Assembly: GCA_017935745.1 (NCBI GenBank)
Contig: JAGBGX010000019.1
Span: 86,570 to 150,569, forward strand
Direction: 5' to 3'
Source: Treponema sp.
GTDB taxonomy: Bacteria; Spirochaetota; Spirochaetia; Treponematales; Treponemataceae
DNA: 64,000 nt
Both the position numbers and the translations under genes were made by a program. A model generated the notes under the pieces. That model saw only the letters and a program-made list of their open reading frames with translations, had not been told where the DNA came from and did not search any database. Position 1 is the first letter of the stretch, and the number at the start of each line of letters is the position of its first letter. Below are positions 55,068 to 64,000 of this stretch, piece by piece.

Positions 55068-55550
55068 ATGAAAGTATTTATTTCACATCAAAGTAAAGAT
55101 GCAGAAATTGCTTCTGATATTTATAGAGAATTGAAGCATTATGGTATAAAAGCCTATTTAGACACTTTTGACAATTCGTTAGTCTATGACAGCAAAGCCC
55201 TTACAGAACATTTAAAGAATATTGTTAGAGAAAGTTCGGATATTCTTGTAGTAATGTCGGAAAACACAGCATCCTCCTGGTGGGTTCCGTTTGAAATTGG
55301 CATGGCAGCAAATCAAGATTTACCGACAGTAACGTTCTTACAGAATTCTGTAGGTTTACCAAAATATCTTGATTACTGGCCTCGACTGAAAACTCTTAAT
55401 GACATTGAAAAATATGTTCGGATACGGCGTGAGCATAAGGAACATATGCAAGAAACTCGAAAAGCATTGGATTCGTCTATTGAAATGTTCAGTCAGCGTT
55501 CTGCAAGCACCACTGACACATTTTACAAGCGGCTAAAATCAGTTTTGTAA
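55068..55550 (+). CDS. TIR-domain protein
   Basis: The ATG at 55068 is two bases after the previous stop, with GAGGAG upstream; 160 residues. The TIR domain is clear: KVFISHQSKDAEIASDIYRE, SSDILVVMSENTASSWWVPF and EIGMAANQDLPTV, with the catalytic Glu in PFEIG. A C-terminal helix follows. It differs from the previous TIR and may respond to a different phage cue or act as a partner. It is the last gene before a strong terminator. Confidence 0.85.
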   Translation: MKVFISHQSKDAEIASDIYRELKHYGIKAYLDTFDNSLVYDSKALTEHLKNIVRESSDILVVMSENTASSWWVPFEIGMAANQDLPTVTFLQNSVGLPKYLDYWPRLKTLNDIEKYVRIRREHKEHMQETRKALDSSIEMFSQRSASTTDTFYKRLKSVL

Positions 55551-55553
55551 CTA

Positions 55554-55584
55554 AAAACCGCTCCAATTTAATTGGAGCGGTTTT
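55554..55584 (+). terminator. Terminator of the caspase/TIR operon
   Basis: Perfect 15-bp stem AAAACCGCTCCAATT/AATTGGAGCGGTTTT around one base, ending in four Ts. The region 55585-55761 holds only short remnant-like frames. Confidence 0.75.
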
Positions 55585-55761
55585 GCTGTTCTTGCGAAAT
55601 CGAACATTGATAACTGGAATGTATCTTGAGCCGACTGAAGAATCGTCCGTTAGTTTTTGAGGAATTCACCCGCAATGAAACCTATGTCCTTGCATCTTCA
55701 CGCGGATTGTGTTGACTGCGAACTTTCAAGTCGTAAACCGATAGCAATTCTGTTTTCTCAA

Positions 55762-56934
55762 TTATTTTAATATGCTCAATGATTTGAGGGTATTAACAAG
55801 TCGCTTGCAATTATCTGTTTTATATGTATTGCATATTTCACAAATCATCATTCTCTGCTTTTTAAAGGAATCGGTATTTTTCATATCCAGCAACGCCGCT
55901 TCAAATTCTTTCATGCTGCAAGGCTTGTATCCCGGTGTTACTTTTTCGTACTCTACAGCGAAACCGACTTTTTCCTTGTATTCATCATAATCATACGGTA
56001 AAAATATCATCGGCCGGTTCAACAAAAGGAAATCATAAAAAATACTTGAATAATCAGTAATCAGGGAATCAAAATAACAGATAAAATCCATTATTTCTTT
56101 GCAGATCGAACTCGAAAACACTTTTATATTAGTTCCTAACATTTCTTCATCAATAAACTTTTCAAAAGAAGGATGCAGACGAATAAAAATAGTGATATTG
56201 TTATTTTTGCAAAAATCATTCAACTGATTATAATCAATATCTGGAAAAGGGAACAGCTCAACATCCGAATCTTTTCTCCACGTAGGTGCATACAGCACAG
56301 AAAATCCGCAATCTTTAAGAATATCAGGTTTTTCAGAATCAGATGATAAAAACAATGCATCATTTCTTGGAAAACCTGTCACTAGAATTTTCTTCTGTGG
56401 CAGACCGGTGTATGCACTTGTGCTCGGAACAAAAAATTGAGAAGTTGCGATAGAATAAGACAAGTTTGTACTGATAAAAAATTTGTAATAAATCCGTTTT
56501 ACCAACGAAACATTTTTTTCCAACGTTCCTACATTTTTTACCAAAGAACCGTGCGTCAAATGAATAACTTTCCGTGAATATTTTAGAAAAATACCGCCAA
56601 CGGGGAGCTCAAACGCACTGATAAACCATACTTTTGAGCGCAGTGCAAATATTTTTCCAGAAAAGCTTTTTGTTTCTATAAAATGATGTCTGTACTGTTT
56701 TTCCAATTCGTTGCGGTATTCATCGTTATTGATTACGTACCAAATATCATATTGCTGTCTCAACATATACAAAAAAAGATATTTTGAATTGAAATCAAAC
56801 TTTTCATTAAAATGAGAATTGATTATTATACGTCCTTTCTTTTTTGGAATAAAAAGAGAGCAAAAAATAGCCGGTATGCTGTCTAAAATATTTTTCAGAC
56901 GAAGTTTGTTGTATTTATTCTGATTGTCTACCAT
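55762..56934 (-). CDS. CDP-glycerol glycerophosphotransferase family (TagB/TagF-like)
   Basis: A 390-residue enzyme: INSHFNEKFDFNSKYLF, HLTHGSLVKNVG, VLYAPTWRKDS and the signature LITDYSSIFYDFLLLNRPM. Such enzymes add glycerol- or ribitol-phosphate from CDP-activated donors to growing polymer. TagD at the head of this operon would supply CDP-glycerol. It is the last gene of the operon, AT-rich and membrane-associated through basic surfaces rather than helices. Confidence 0.88.
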   Translation of the reverse strand: MVDNQNKYNKLRLKNILDSIPAIFCSLFIPKKKGRIIINSHFNEKFDFNSKYLFLYMLRQQYDIWYVINNDEYRNELEKQYRHHFIETKSFSGKIFALRSKVWFISAFELPVGGIFLKYSRKVIHLTHGSLVKNVGTLEKNVSLVKRIYYKFFISTNLSYSIATSQFFVPSTSAYTGLPQKKILVTGFPRNDALFLSSDSEKPDILKDCGFSVLYAPTWRKDSDVELFPFPDIDYNQLNDFCKNNNITIFIRLHPSFEKFIDEEMLGTNIKVFSSSICKEIMDFICYFDSLITDYSSIFYDFLLLNRPMIFLPYDYDEYKEKVGFAVEYEKVTPGYKPCSMKEFEAALLDMKNTDSFKKQRMMICEICNTYKTDNCKRLVNTLKSLSILK

Positions 56935-56946
56935 AAAAGCAGTTCC

Positions 56947-57771
56947 TTAGTTTTTGTTATCAAATCGAATTTGTGTAATGGAATGAGAAAATCTCTGATT
57001 TTCTTCCGGTGGATTCATATAAGAACCGTACATCTGAGTTAAAATTTTATCGTATTCTGAAGAGCCAAAGACTTTTATATCCTCAAAATCATATAATGCT
57101 GGAGTTTCATAATATGACCTTGGAAACATTTCCTTGAATTTGTATGCTCCCATAAAATTCACGATGTATTTTGATTTTGAGTAATCATATTTCTTTAACA
57201 GCCAGTCTATTTTGATCAGGCACTTCTTAGTATCAAATGAAATAACTTTTGAAATCAGAAAACCACATTTTATCAAAATAAATTCAATGAAATTTCTTTT
57301 CTTTTTTATGTTCACGCCCGAATTGATTTTTGAATATTGCAACAAAAGCCTATGGAACAGAAGATTTACCATGTGAAGTTTTCTTACAAAAAAATTATTC
57401 GGCATTCCGTCAAGAGGGAAAATATCAATCCACAGATTTTGTTTTTCAGAGCAAAGAGAATCAGTACGAAGTATTGAAATATTTCTGTCTATAAGTTTTG
57501 TACAATAGTTTTTAGCTTTATCATCAGTGTAAAAATTCTTTATTTCATACGAACTTGGAAGCTCAGTCTGCGCAAACGAAATAAATTGTTCGTAATCGTT
57601 CCTTGGCATTCCTATGTCTATATCATCATCCCACGGAATGAAGCCTTTGTGACGGACTGCACCCAAAAACGTACCGCCAAGCACAAAATAAGACAAATTG
57701 TGCTGCTCACATATCTTTATTGTTTCTTTTAAAATCTTCAGTTCTTCAAGTTGTAATGTCCGTATCTCCAT
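56947..57771 (-). CDS. licD: LicD-family phosphotransferase
   Basis: A 274-residue protein with the LicD core YFVLGGTFLGAVRHKGFIPW followed by DDDIDIGMPRNDYEQF. LicD enzymes attach phosphocholine or a similar phospho-group to surface glycans. No licA, licB or licC choline genes are visible nearby, so another phospho-substituent such as phosphoglycerol is possible. It sits 12 bases before the TagB/TagF-like gene. Confidence 0.85.
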   Translation of the reverse strand: MEIRTLQLEELKILKETIKICEQHNLSYFVLGGTFLGAVRHKGFIPWDDDIDIGMPRNDYEQFISFAQTELPSSYEIKNFYTDDKAKNYCTKLIDRNISILRTDSLCSEKQNLWIDIFPLDGMPNNFFVRKLHMVNLLFHRLLLQYSKINSGVNIKKKRNFIEFILIKCGFLISKVISFDTKKCLIKIDWLLKKYDYSKSKYIVNFMGAYKFKEMFPRSYYETPALYDFEDIKVFGSSEYDKILTQMYGSYMNPPEENQRFSHSITQIRFDNKN

Positions 57772-57809
57772 TTTATATCTCCGTTTGAAAAAATATAGTC
57801 TTGCATCCC

Positions 57810-58889
57810 CTATTTGATTTGTCCTTCATAAAAGATTGAATAATACGGATAAATTGAATTTGAAAATGTATCCCTTGTTTGCTTTTTTATGTCCGTTTCA
57901 AAAAGAAGAATATTTATTGAAAGAAATGCCAAAAGAACAATCTTTTTATATCTTCCAGTAAGTTTCATTGAATTGCCGGCTATCAGCAGAGGAATGAAAA
58001 TAAATAGATCTCTTACTCTTCCTAAAATGACGAACTGCGCTGCACAAATATAGGTAAAAATATAAAAAAGAGCCAAATTTGTAATAGCAGTCTTTCCGTA
58101 ATTTTTGCAAGATTTCGTACAAAGAAAAACTGGTGGCAGTACAAACAACAATCTTGCCATTACACCCAGGCCGCTTCCTAACGGCATTTTGCTCGTATAA
58201 AAAGAAGATTTTGCATACTTTGCATATTTGAGTCCCAATGCACTGGCAATGGTAAGAGCAAGCTCCAGAAAATTGAATTTCATTAAAAAAGACATACCGA
58301 AAAGAAAAATTGCTACTGCATACAAAGATTTATTTATTTTAAAAGCGCAGAAAAGAAGCAGCGGCACTATAAAAAGTGCAGAAGTATGAAAGCAATATGC
58401 TATACAGACTAAAATCAACGCCATGAAATATGATTTATCTTTAAGACGCACAAATGTCCAGAACAGAAACGAAACAGCAATCATCTGACGCAATGCATTA
58501 AACGATTTAAAATAAAAAAGAAGGACAACGTACAAAACCACTGTGATGAAATAATTCTTTCTTTTTGTTATAAAGCAAATCGGATAGTAAATTAGTATCG
58601 CACTTATTATGAAAATCCATTGTACAGATAAATTAAGAAATCTTACCGTTTTATTTATAAGAAGCCAGCCAATCTCCAAATTTTGATGATTATTTAAATG
58701 ATTGAATATTCTTACATAAGAGCCATAATCAGTTCCTGTTTCATAACGAAATGCTGCTGGCAAAAACAAAGCAAGAAATACTATAAATCTACAAATAAGT
58801 TGATGAATTCTTCTATCAAGATGCTCTGCCAAATATCCAAAAAGAAAAACAAATAAAAGCACGTTGTTGTATATAAAATATGTTGTCAT
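57810..58889 (-). CDS. EpsG/Wzy-like polysaccharide polymerase
   Basis: The ATG at 58889 overlaps the upstream glycosyltransferase stop (ATGA); 359 residues. It has about ten membrane helices and a periplasmic loop with FRYETGTDYGSYVRIF, the EpsG-family signature. It would join repeat units on the outer face of the inner membrane after Wzx flips them. An alternative start at 58949 would overlap more and lacks support. Confidence 0.78.
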   Translation of the reverse strand: MTTYFIYNNVLLFVFLFGYLAEHLDRRIHQLICRFIVFLALFLPAAFRYETGTDYGSYVRIFNHLNNHQNLEIGWLLINKTVRFLNLSVQWIFIISAILIYYPICFITKRKNYFITVVLYVVLLFYFKSFNALRQMIAVSFLFWTFVRLKDKSYFMALILVCIAYCFHTSALFIVPLLLFCAFKINKSLYAVAIFLFGMSFLMKFNFLELALTIASALGLKYAKYAKSSFYTSKMPLGSGLGVMARLLFVLPPVFLCTKSCKNYGKTAITNLALFYIFTYICAAQFVILGRVRDLFIFIPLLIAGNSMKLTGRYKKIVLLAFLSINILLFETDIKKQTRDTFSNSIYPYYSIFYEGQIK

Positions 58890-59851
58890 CTCTTTTTTAA
58901 ATCCTGCAAGAAATAAGCAATAGAAAAATGCCCTTTGTTGCATAGCCACACCAGAATTTTATGGTCAAATCTTAACGGAACTTTCCAAACATATTTATCA
59001 GCCTCCCGAAACGTATTCTTGTACAGCTTTTCGTCACGTAAATTAGGAAACAATATAAGCATAAGTTTTGTATACAACTTGTAGAAATTGATGACTTTTG
59101 CATATTCGCCTTGTGTGTTTTTATTCAAAAATTTCACTATATTTTCTGTAACAAACAATCTTTCATAAAAAGAATTTTTCGTGTAGTTTTTAGTTATTGC
59201 GCCCGGATTGGCTTGGTTGTAATGATACAATGCCTTTTTTACTCGCGTTATTTTTCTTGCAAAAAAGCATAATTTGAACACCACAAACAAATCTTCGCAC
59301 AATGAAATTCCAATGGGAAATTCTATTTTATAATCCAGGAAAAGATTTTTCTTTATGAGTTTCGTACAGAAAAAGTTCATATATCCGGGCTTTTTGATAA
59401 ACGCATACGGTATCAGACGTTTTTCCGTTGGCAATTTAAATCTGACCGTTTTTGATTTGCTTTTGAAATTCTTTACATAATCGCAGACAGCAATATCTGA
59501 ATCTTCTTTTTTTGTATTTTCATACAGCATTTCTATCATGTTGCTTTCAATCCAGTCGTCGCTGTCTACAAACAACACATATTCACCATTTGCATTTTCT
59601 ACGCCGGTAAGACGCGCTGCCGCCAATCCCTTGTTAATTTCATGGTTTATAATAGTTATTGACAGAAACGGGTAATCTAAAATGATTTTTTCAGCGATGT
59701 GCATTGAATCATCTTTTGTGCAATCATTTACTATTATGAATTCACAGTTGCGAGCAATTGTATTTGAAAAACAGGATATGAGGCATCTTTGAATATACTT
59801 TTCAACGCCGTATACAGGAATAATTACAGAAATCTTATAATCGTTATTCAA
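58886..59851 (-). CDS. Family 2 glycosyltransferase
   Basis: A 321-residue GT-A enzyme: VSVIIPVYGVEKYIQRCL-like start (ISVIIPVYGVEKYIQRC), EFIIVNDCTKDDSM, and YVLFVDSDDWIESNMI carrying the DxD metal site. It transfers one sugar in the repeat unit; the sugar is not predictable. It overlaps both neighbours by a few bases, a tight operon. Confidence 0.88.
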   Translation of the reverse strand: MNNDYKISVIIPVYGVEKYIQRCLISCFSNTIARNCEFIIVNDCTKDDSMHIAEKIILDYPFLSITIINHEINKGLAAARLTGVENANGEYVLFVDSDDWIESNMIEMLYENTKKEDSDIAVCDYVKNFKSKSKTVRFKLPTEKRLIPYAFIKKPGYMNFFCTKLIKKNLFLDYKIEFPIGISLCEDLFVVFKLCFFARKITRVKKALYHYNQANPGAITKNYTKNSFYERLFVTENIVKFLNKNTQGEYAKVINFYKLYTKLMLILFPNLRDEKLYKNTFREADKYVWKVPLRFDHKILVWLCNKGHFSIAYFLQDLKKR

Positions 59852-60620
59852 AATTCACTCCTTTTATATATTTGGATAAATAATATTTAAAAGTTCTTGA
59901 AACACCTTCTGATTTTATGCGGACAAAAAAAGCGTTTATATAAATGCACAGTTTTGAAAAAAACGTATTTCCAAATTTCTTATAAATACGGTATCTTCGT
60001 ATGTTTTTAATTTTTGATTCTATTGGAAGCCAGCTGCCCGCAAAATGATGCACGGCATACGATTCTCCAGTTGTTTTGATTTTTCCCGTTTTGTAGCTCT
60101 TGTTTGTAAAGCAATGCCAGTCCATGGGTTTTATCCAAGGGTGCGCGGATAGGAAGCTTTTCATAATTTTTGGCAGCGTTAGAGTGTCAAATGAACCGTC
60201 CGGCTTTATAAAGCTCCGGTCCGCATAGTAGGAAAGACAGTCCGCTATAAAAGGATTTCCTTTTTCCGCGCCGAAGCAGCCCGCCTCAATTCCGGTCTTC
60301 TCTTCGTTCTCATACGCCACCATCAAAGGAGCATCAAGCAAATCATCGAACGCCCTTAAAACCTCGATGTCCATGTCCAGATATATGCCGCCGTAATTGC
60401 AGACAGCATACAGCCGGATGTAGTCGGCGGCAAAAGCATATTTCTTGCTGTCAAAAGCCTGGCTCACCCATAGCGAGGAATCCTTGTGGAACCGCTCGAA
60501 ATTCCAAAGCATGAATTCATATCCGGGAAGCCTTTCTTTCCATGTATCCATGCACCGCTTTAGATTTTCAGGAACCGGCTCATTGCTTAGCCAGCAGTAG
60601 TGTATTATTTTGGGAATCAT
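59844..60620 (-). CDS. Family 32 (DXD sugar-binding) glycosyltransferase
   Basis: A 258-residue protein: MIPKIIHYCWLSNEPVP, ADYIRLYAVCNYGGIYLD followed by MDIEVL (DxD), and AVHHFAGSW near the end. These are marks of the GT32/Och1-like group, which often adds mannose or galactose. It overlaps the genes on both sides by four to eight bases. Confidence 0.88.
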   Translation of the reverse strand: MIPKIIHYCWLSNEPVPENLKRCMDTWKERLPGYEFMLWNFERFHKDSSLWVSQAFDSKKYAFAADYIRLYAVCNYGGIYLDMDIEVLRAFDDLLDAPLMVAYENEEKTGIEAGCFGAEKGNPFIADCLSYYADRSFIKPDGSFDTLTLPKIMKSFLSAHPWIKPMDWHCFTNKSYKTGKIKTTGESYAVHHFAGSWLPIESKIKNIRRYRIYKKFGNTFFSKLCIYINAFFVRIKSEGVSRTFKYYLSKYIKGVNFE

Positions 60621-61540
60621 TTGCGCGCTCCCGTGTATTTGCTCAAATCGGCTTTCCCTTCAATGCCTGAAAAAAAGTCTCTCACTCCTTTGCAAATCAG
60701 GCGCGCTTCGTCAAATCTTCTGTGGATGACAAGCGATATGAAGCGGCGGGAAAAAAAGGTAAAAAACACGTTCCGTGCCAGATATTTCGGAAAGTGCATT
60801 TTTGTCAGCATCAGGAGATTCCGCGCGGTGTAATAGACGGCCTCGCGCTTTTGTCCCGGCTTCCTCCAGCCCTCCTTGTGATATACTGTTGCAGATGATA
60901 TTGCGTAGTGCCGGAAACCGAATTTTGCCGCCCGCAGGCAAAATTCGTTTTCATCTTCATAAAGATGAAAACGTTCGTCCATAAGACCGCATGTTTCAAA
61001 AACCTTGCGCGGTATATACATTGAAGCCCCGATAATCACGTCAAGACTGACTGCATCCGGCAGGGCAGTATCAGAGGACTGCAAATGATATATATGCTTT
61101 CCGGGAGCCATCAATCCGTTTTTCTGAATTGAGATATCACTGCCGCCAAATCCCTGAAGGTACTGCGTGTCCGGGTAATAGACAAGCTTGCAGCCGAGGA
61201 TTCCCAGATCTTCCTTGCCTTGGGCAAATGTGTTCAGCTTTTGAAGCGTATCTTTTTCTACAAGCGTGTCAGGATTCAGAATCCAGATGAAGTCCGCTTT
61301 TCTTTCCAGAGCATATCTGATGCCGATGTTGTTTCCTGCGCAGTACCCCTTGTTTTCCTCCGCCCGGAGCAGAACCGCCTTGCCGGACAGAACATGGAGT
61401 TTTTCCCATGAGTCATTGGCAGAGGCGTTGTCAACAACAATTATTTCAAACGGCTCTGTGCAGACAGATTTGAGAATCGACTGCACGCAGTCCAGTGTGT
61501 CCTGATAGCTGTTGTAGTTTACAATGATTATTGATGTCAT
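60617..61540 (-). CDS. Family 2 glycosyltransferase, rhamnosyltransferase-like
   Basis: The ATG at 61540 overlaps the wzx stop (ATGA); 307 residues. TSIIIVNYNSYQDTLDCVQS, VVDNASANDSWEKL, GYCAGNNIGIRYAL, and WILNPDTLVEKD with the DxD-like site match the WbbL/rhamnosyltransferase group. YEDENEFCLRAAKFGFR is the acceptor-side motif. Confidence 0.88.
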   Translation of the reverse strand: MTSIIIVNYNSYQDTLDCVQSILKSVCTEPFEIIVVDNASANDSWEKLHVLSGKAVLLRAEENKGYCAGNNIGIRYALERKADFIWILNPDTLVEKDTLQKLNTFAQGKEDLGILGCKLVYYPDTQYLQGFGGSDISIQKNGLMAPGKHIYHLQSSDTALPDAVSLDVIIGASMYIPRKVFETCGLMDERFHLYEDENEFCLRAAKFGFRHYAISSATVYHKEGWRKPGQKREAVYYTARNLLMLTKMHFPKYLARNVFFTFFSRRFISLVIHRRFDEARLICKGVRDFFSGIEGKADLSKYTGARK

Positions 61541-63039
61541 ACGTTTTTCCTTTTGCAAAAATCCGCCGCACGCCGCACCAGCGCCACAGACAGCTTTTCC
61601 CGCAAAATAAGAAGCACCGCGGCATACACAGTAGCGCCCGTGCAGACGCAGGCCGCAAGCCTGAGGGCGGAGGAAGAAAAGAACTTCGGCAGCGCAGCAA
61701 GAACCATGCCCATCACCGCACCGGCAATGAAATACTTCACCGTGTTGAGCCCCGCAAAATCAGTCCGCTTCAGATACTTCCGGGCAAAGCCAATCTGAAC
61801 CGCAAGCCCGACAAGCTCCGCCGCAAGCGTCCCGATGATTGCGCCGTTCTGCCTGAAAACCGGAATGAGCGCAAAATTACAGATAAGATTCACTACGGCA
61901 GCAACAGAAACTGCGACCGTGTACTTCCATTCTTCCCTGCGCGGATACAGAATCTGAAGCCCGGTAAAATGCGCAAGCCCCACAATTACGACAACCGGAG
62001 ACAGAAGCCGTATGCCCAGGACGGATTCCTGATACTGGCTCCCGGCAAACAGCGAGATGATTTCCGGCGCAAGAAGGGCAATTCCCGTGCTGCACGGCAC
62101 GGAAAGAATCAGGATATAGCCGAGGGAGATGTTCAGGTACCGCCGGCACCCGTCCTCATCCCTGTTCTTCAGGCAGTTTTCTATCCGCGGCACCATCACC
62201 GTGGAGAGCGATGTTACAAGCGCAATTACAATCCTGACGAATTTGTTCGCAGTCGTATAAAGCCCGACCGCCCTGTCGCCGACGAAGAACCCTGTCATCG
62301 TTACATCGAGGTGCGTGTACACCTGCACTGCGACAACAGAGGCGAATATTACAAGAACCGGCCGCAGGTGCCTCCGCACGTCAAGGTTCTGCGGACGGAC
62401 AAACCGCACCGTTTTCCGCAGGTTGGTTATGTTGAACACGGTTGAAATCCCCTGCATTCCGACAAGAATGAGCGCATAAAGCGGATAGTCGTCCTCGTTT
62501 CTGATGAACAGAAAAATGCCCGCCGTCTGGACAAGCCTGACGATGATACAGCGGATTGTGATGTACATCTGGTCTTCGATTCCTACGTAGTACCATTCGT
62601 AGCTGAAGTCGGACAGCAGAATGTTCGGGGCGACAATGCAGAACAGGACAAGCTCGCTCTCCATGCGCGGGACAAGTCCGACAAGGACAAAATAGGCTGC
62701 ATATCCGGCAGCCGCCGTCAAAAGCAGAACCAGCGTCAGCTCCCATACAACGCGCGAGCGCTCCTCCGTGCTGTCCCTTCGCCGGGCAATTTCCCGGACT
62801 CCATAAGCCGGAATCCCCAGCGCCGTGAACAGGACAAAATAAGAGACAATTGAATTCGCGAACTCCACCTTGCCGAGATTCTCCGGCCCGAGGATTCTGC
62901 TGACATACGGAAAGACTGCAACCGGCACAAGAAACGACAGCGCCAGCCGGAGCGAGTTCAGCAGATAGTTGCTCCTCACGCTCCGTATGCAAAGCGGCTT
63001 TTCGGTTTGGTTTTCCGATTTATTTGTTGTGCCGGCCAT
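61537..63039 (-). CDS. wzx: Wzx-type oligosaccharide flippase
   Basis: A 500-residue MATE/MOP-superfamily protein with about 12-14 membrane helices (FVPVAVFPYVSRILGPENLG-like start: SFLVPVAVFPYVSRILG, then VEFANSIVSYFVLFTALG). It flips undecaprenyl-linked repeat units across the inner membrane. It overlaps the next gene by four bases and lies six bases after the TagD-like gene. Confidence 0.9.
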   Translation of the reverse strand: MAGTTNKSENQTEKPLCIRSVRSNYLLNSLRLALSFLVPVAVFPYVSRILGPENLGKVEFANSIVSYFVLFTALGIPAYGVREIARRRDSTEERSRVVWELTLVLLLTAAAGYAAYFVLVGLVPRMESELVLFCIVAPNILLSDFSYEWYYVGIEDQMYITIRCIIVRLVQTAGIFLFIRNEDDYPLYALILVGMQGISTVFNITNLRKTVRFVRPQNLDVRRHLRPVLVIFASVVAVQVYTHLDVTMTGFFVGDRAVGLYTTANKFVRIVIALVTSLSTVMVPRIENCLKNRDEDGCRRYLNISLGYILILSVPCSTGIALLAPEIISLFAGSQYQESVLGIRLLSPVVVIVGLAHFTGLQILYPRREEWKYTVAVSVAAVVNLICNFALIPVFRQNGAIIGTLAAELVGLAVQIGFARKYLKRTDFAGLNTVKYFIAGAVMGMVLAALPKFFSSSALRLAACVCTGATVYAAVLLILREKLSVALVRRAADFCKRKNV

Positions 63040-63045
63040 TGTGCT

Positions 63046-63435
63046 TTATTTCCCCAAATCCCGTTTTATCTGTGTTGTCGAGATTTCCGGCGTTCGTTCC
63101 AAATACACAACCTCACACCGACTTTTCAGAAAGTCGAACTTGCCCTTCCAGTCGTCGCCCATGACGAATGTGTCCACGTGATATTCCTTCACATCGGACA
63201 TTTTCTGCTCCCAGCTTTCTTCGGGAATCACCAAATCAACGTAGCGGATTGCTTCGAGCAGAGCCTTCCGTTTTTCCCAGCTGAAATAGCATTTCTTACG
63301 TTTTTCGTTCCAGTTGAACTCGTCCGTGGAGAGCGCGACAATCAGATAGTCGCCGAGAGCCTTCGCCCGGCGCAACAGGTTGATGTGCCCGTAGTGCAGG
63401 AGGTCGAATGTTCCGTATGTGATAACGCGTCTCAA
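63046..63435 (-). CDS. tagD: Glycerol-3-phosphate cytidylyltransferase (TagD-like)
   Basis: A TTG start at 63435 with AGGAGG six bases upstream; 129 residues. VITYGTFDLLHYGHINLLRR contains the HxGH site and RTPEISTTQIKRDL the second signature. It makes CDP-glycerol from CTP and glycerol-3-phosphate, the donor for the TagB/TagF-like enzyme that ends the operon. It is the first gene of the polymer operon. Confidence 0.88.
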   Translation of the reverse strand: MRRVITYGTFDLLHYGHINLLRRAKALGDYLIVALSTDEFNWNEKRKKCYFSWEKRKALLEAIRYVDLVIPEESWEQKMSDVKEYHVDTFVMGDDWKGKFDFLKSRCEVVYLERTPEISTTQIKRDLGK

Positions 63436-63855
63436 TGTTTCCTCCTGTTTCCGTTTTCTTCTATATATATTTGCGCCAGCTCCGCGCCCACAGAACACCG
63501 GGCAGCATAAGCGGCTTTCCGAACCGTTCCGACAGGCTATCAGAATCTTTCTGACAGTCCATCCGAAAAATCCTGGCAGTCGCTCAAGAAGATTCTCACC
63601 GACGCTCAGGAGAATCTTTTCAGCCTGTCCGAATTATTTTGGTAGCCTATAAGGAACACTCCGAATGCACACCACACATTCCTCGGGATCTGCATCGCAA
63701 TCAGTACGGCACATCAGCCGCAGTTACTGCGGTAACACTGACGTTGTTACTACGACAATTATGGCGCAACTATTACGACAGTTATGACACAGCTATTGCA
63801 GCACCTCCGCCATGCACACCAAACGCTGTACAGTGCGCATTGCCCGGTATACTTC
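63436..63855. other. 420-base stretch before the polymer operon
   Basis: It should hold the operon promoter; TATATATAG near 63457-63466 (minus strand) is a possible -10. The part 63700-63810 has imperfect repeats of a TGTCGTAATA-like unit on the minus strand. No gene is supported. Confidence 0.4.
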
Positions 63856-64000
63856 TCATGCACGTGCAGCCTCCGCCGTCTCATACCCGAGTTTCTCCGC
63901 GCCAATCACTTCATCGCACACATCGCTGATGAACACGCCGCGCCTGCCGTCCGTTATGCTCCGCAGCTTTCCGCTCCAGTCCGCTTCCGGCGCGCCCCAC
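63856..64000 (-). CDS. C-terminal end of an unrecognised protein, cut by window edge
   Basis: The last 47 codons are visible on the minus strand, reading GAPEADWSGKLRSITDGRRG, then VFISDVCDEVIGAEKLGYE, and a stop. The GC-rich codon use is native. There is not enough to name the family; it lies upstream of the polymer operon on the same strand. Confidence 0.4.
   Translation of the reverse strand, partial: WGAPEADWSGKLRSITDGRRGVFISDVCDEVIGAEKLGYETAEAARA

Noticed and set aside
63640..63810. Possible CRISPR array
   Set aside because: Repeat units are short, imperfect and irregularly spaced; no cas gene is present.

Overview
The window looks like the chromosome of a gut, rumen or oral treponeme-type spirochaete. 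This is an inference. It rests on a BspA-type leucine-rich lipoprotein, a BamA-like outer-membrane barrel, several exported flavodoxins, DUF261 and DUF2589 proteins and a diderm envelope gene set; no rRNA or other marker is present. Native segments are GC-rich. Two blocks, roughly 24.3-43.1 kb and 49.5-60 kb, are clearly AT-rich and look acquired.

Region 1 (0-24.3 kb) is mostly native: two acetyltransferases, a GGDEF-EAL protein and a cytidine deaminase. Next comes an extracytoplasmic redox cluster: three signal-peptide flavodoxins, a DUF4405 membrane cytochrome-like protein, an FGE-fold protein without the catalytic cysteines, a LysR regulator, two aldo/keto reductases (one with two 4Fe-4S motifs), a DUF3795 protein and an exported DUF362 protein. 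Two promoters there share a palindrome over the -35, and two others have a MerR-style 19-bp spacer with a shared operator. A leucine-rich lipoprotein, an outer-membrane barrel, a two-component system, a RelE-type toxin-antitoxin pair, a DUF368 undecaprenyl-phosphate translocase and a TfoX C-terminal protein follow.

Region 2 (24.4-44.6 kb) is a minus-strand defence island. It holds a methylase-like subunit, a DUF1016 remnant, a type IIG enzyme, an N6-adenine methyltransferase, a GIY-YIG/helicase/methyltransferase giant, a Hachiman pair (HamA, HamB), a SIR2 giant, RhuM and a small companion. Most of these are broken by single-base indels or a stop codon, while HamA and the standalone methyltransferase are intact.

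Region 3 (44.7-49.4 kb) is native and GC-rich: a pentameric ligand-gated channel homologue, an Stv-like protein, a DUF261 cysteine-peptidase-like protein and three DUF2589 paralogues separated by hairpin-rich dispersed repeats. Region 4 (49.5-55.6 kb) holds an out-of-frame Abi_2 gene, a probable small RNA, a glycosyltransferase gene cut by a RloA/RloB pair, and an intact plus-strand operon: a 57-residue basic protein, a caspase-like protease and two TIR proteins. That operon resembles caspase-type (type IV) Thoeris and is the best candidate for an active immune system here.

Region 5 (55.7-63.4 kb) is one minus-strand operon for a phosphoglycerol- or teichoic-acid-like surface polymer: TagD, Wzx, three glycosyltransferases, an EpsG/Wzy-like polymerase, LicD and a TagB/TagF-like transferase. 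Coordinates and motifs come from direct reading. Family names come from motif recognition without database searches.
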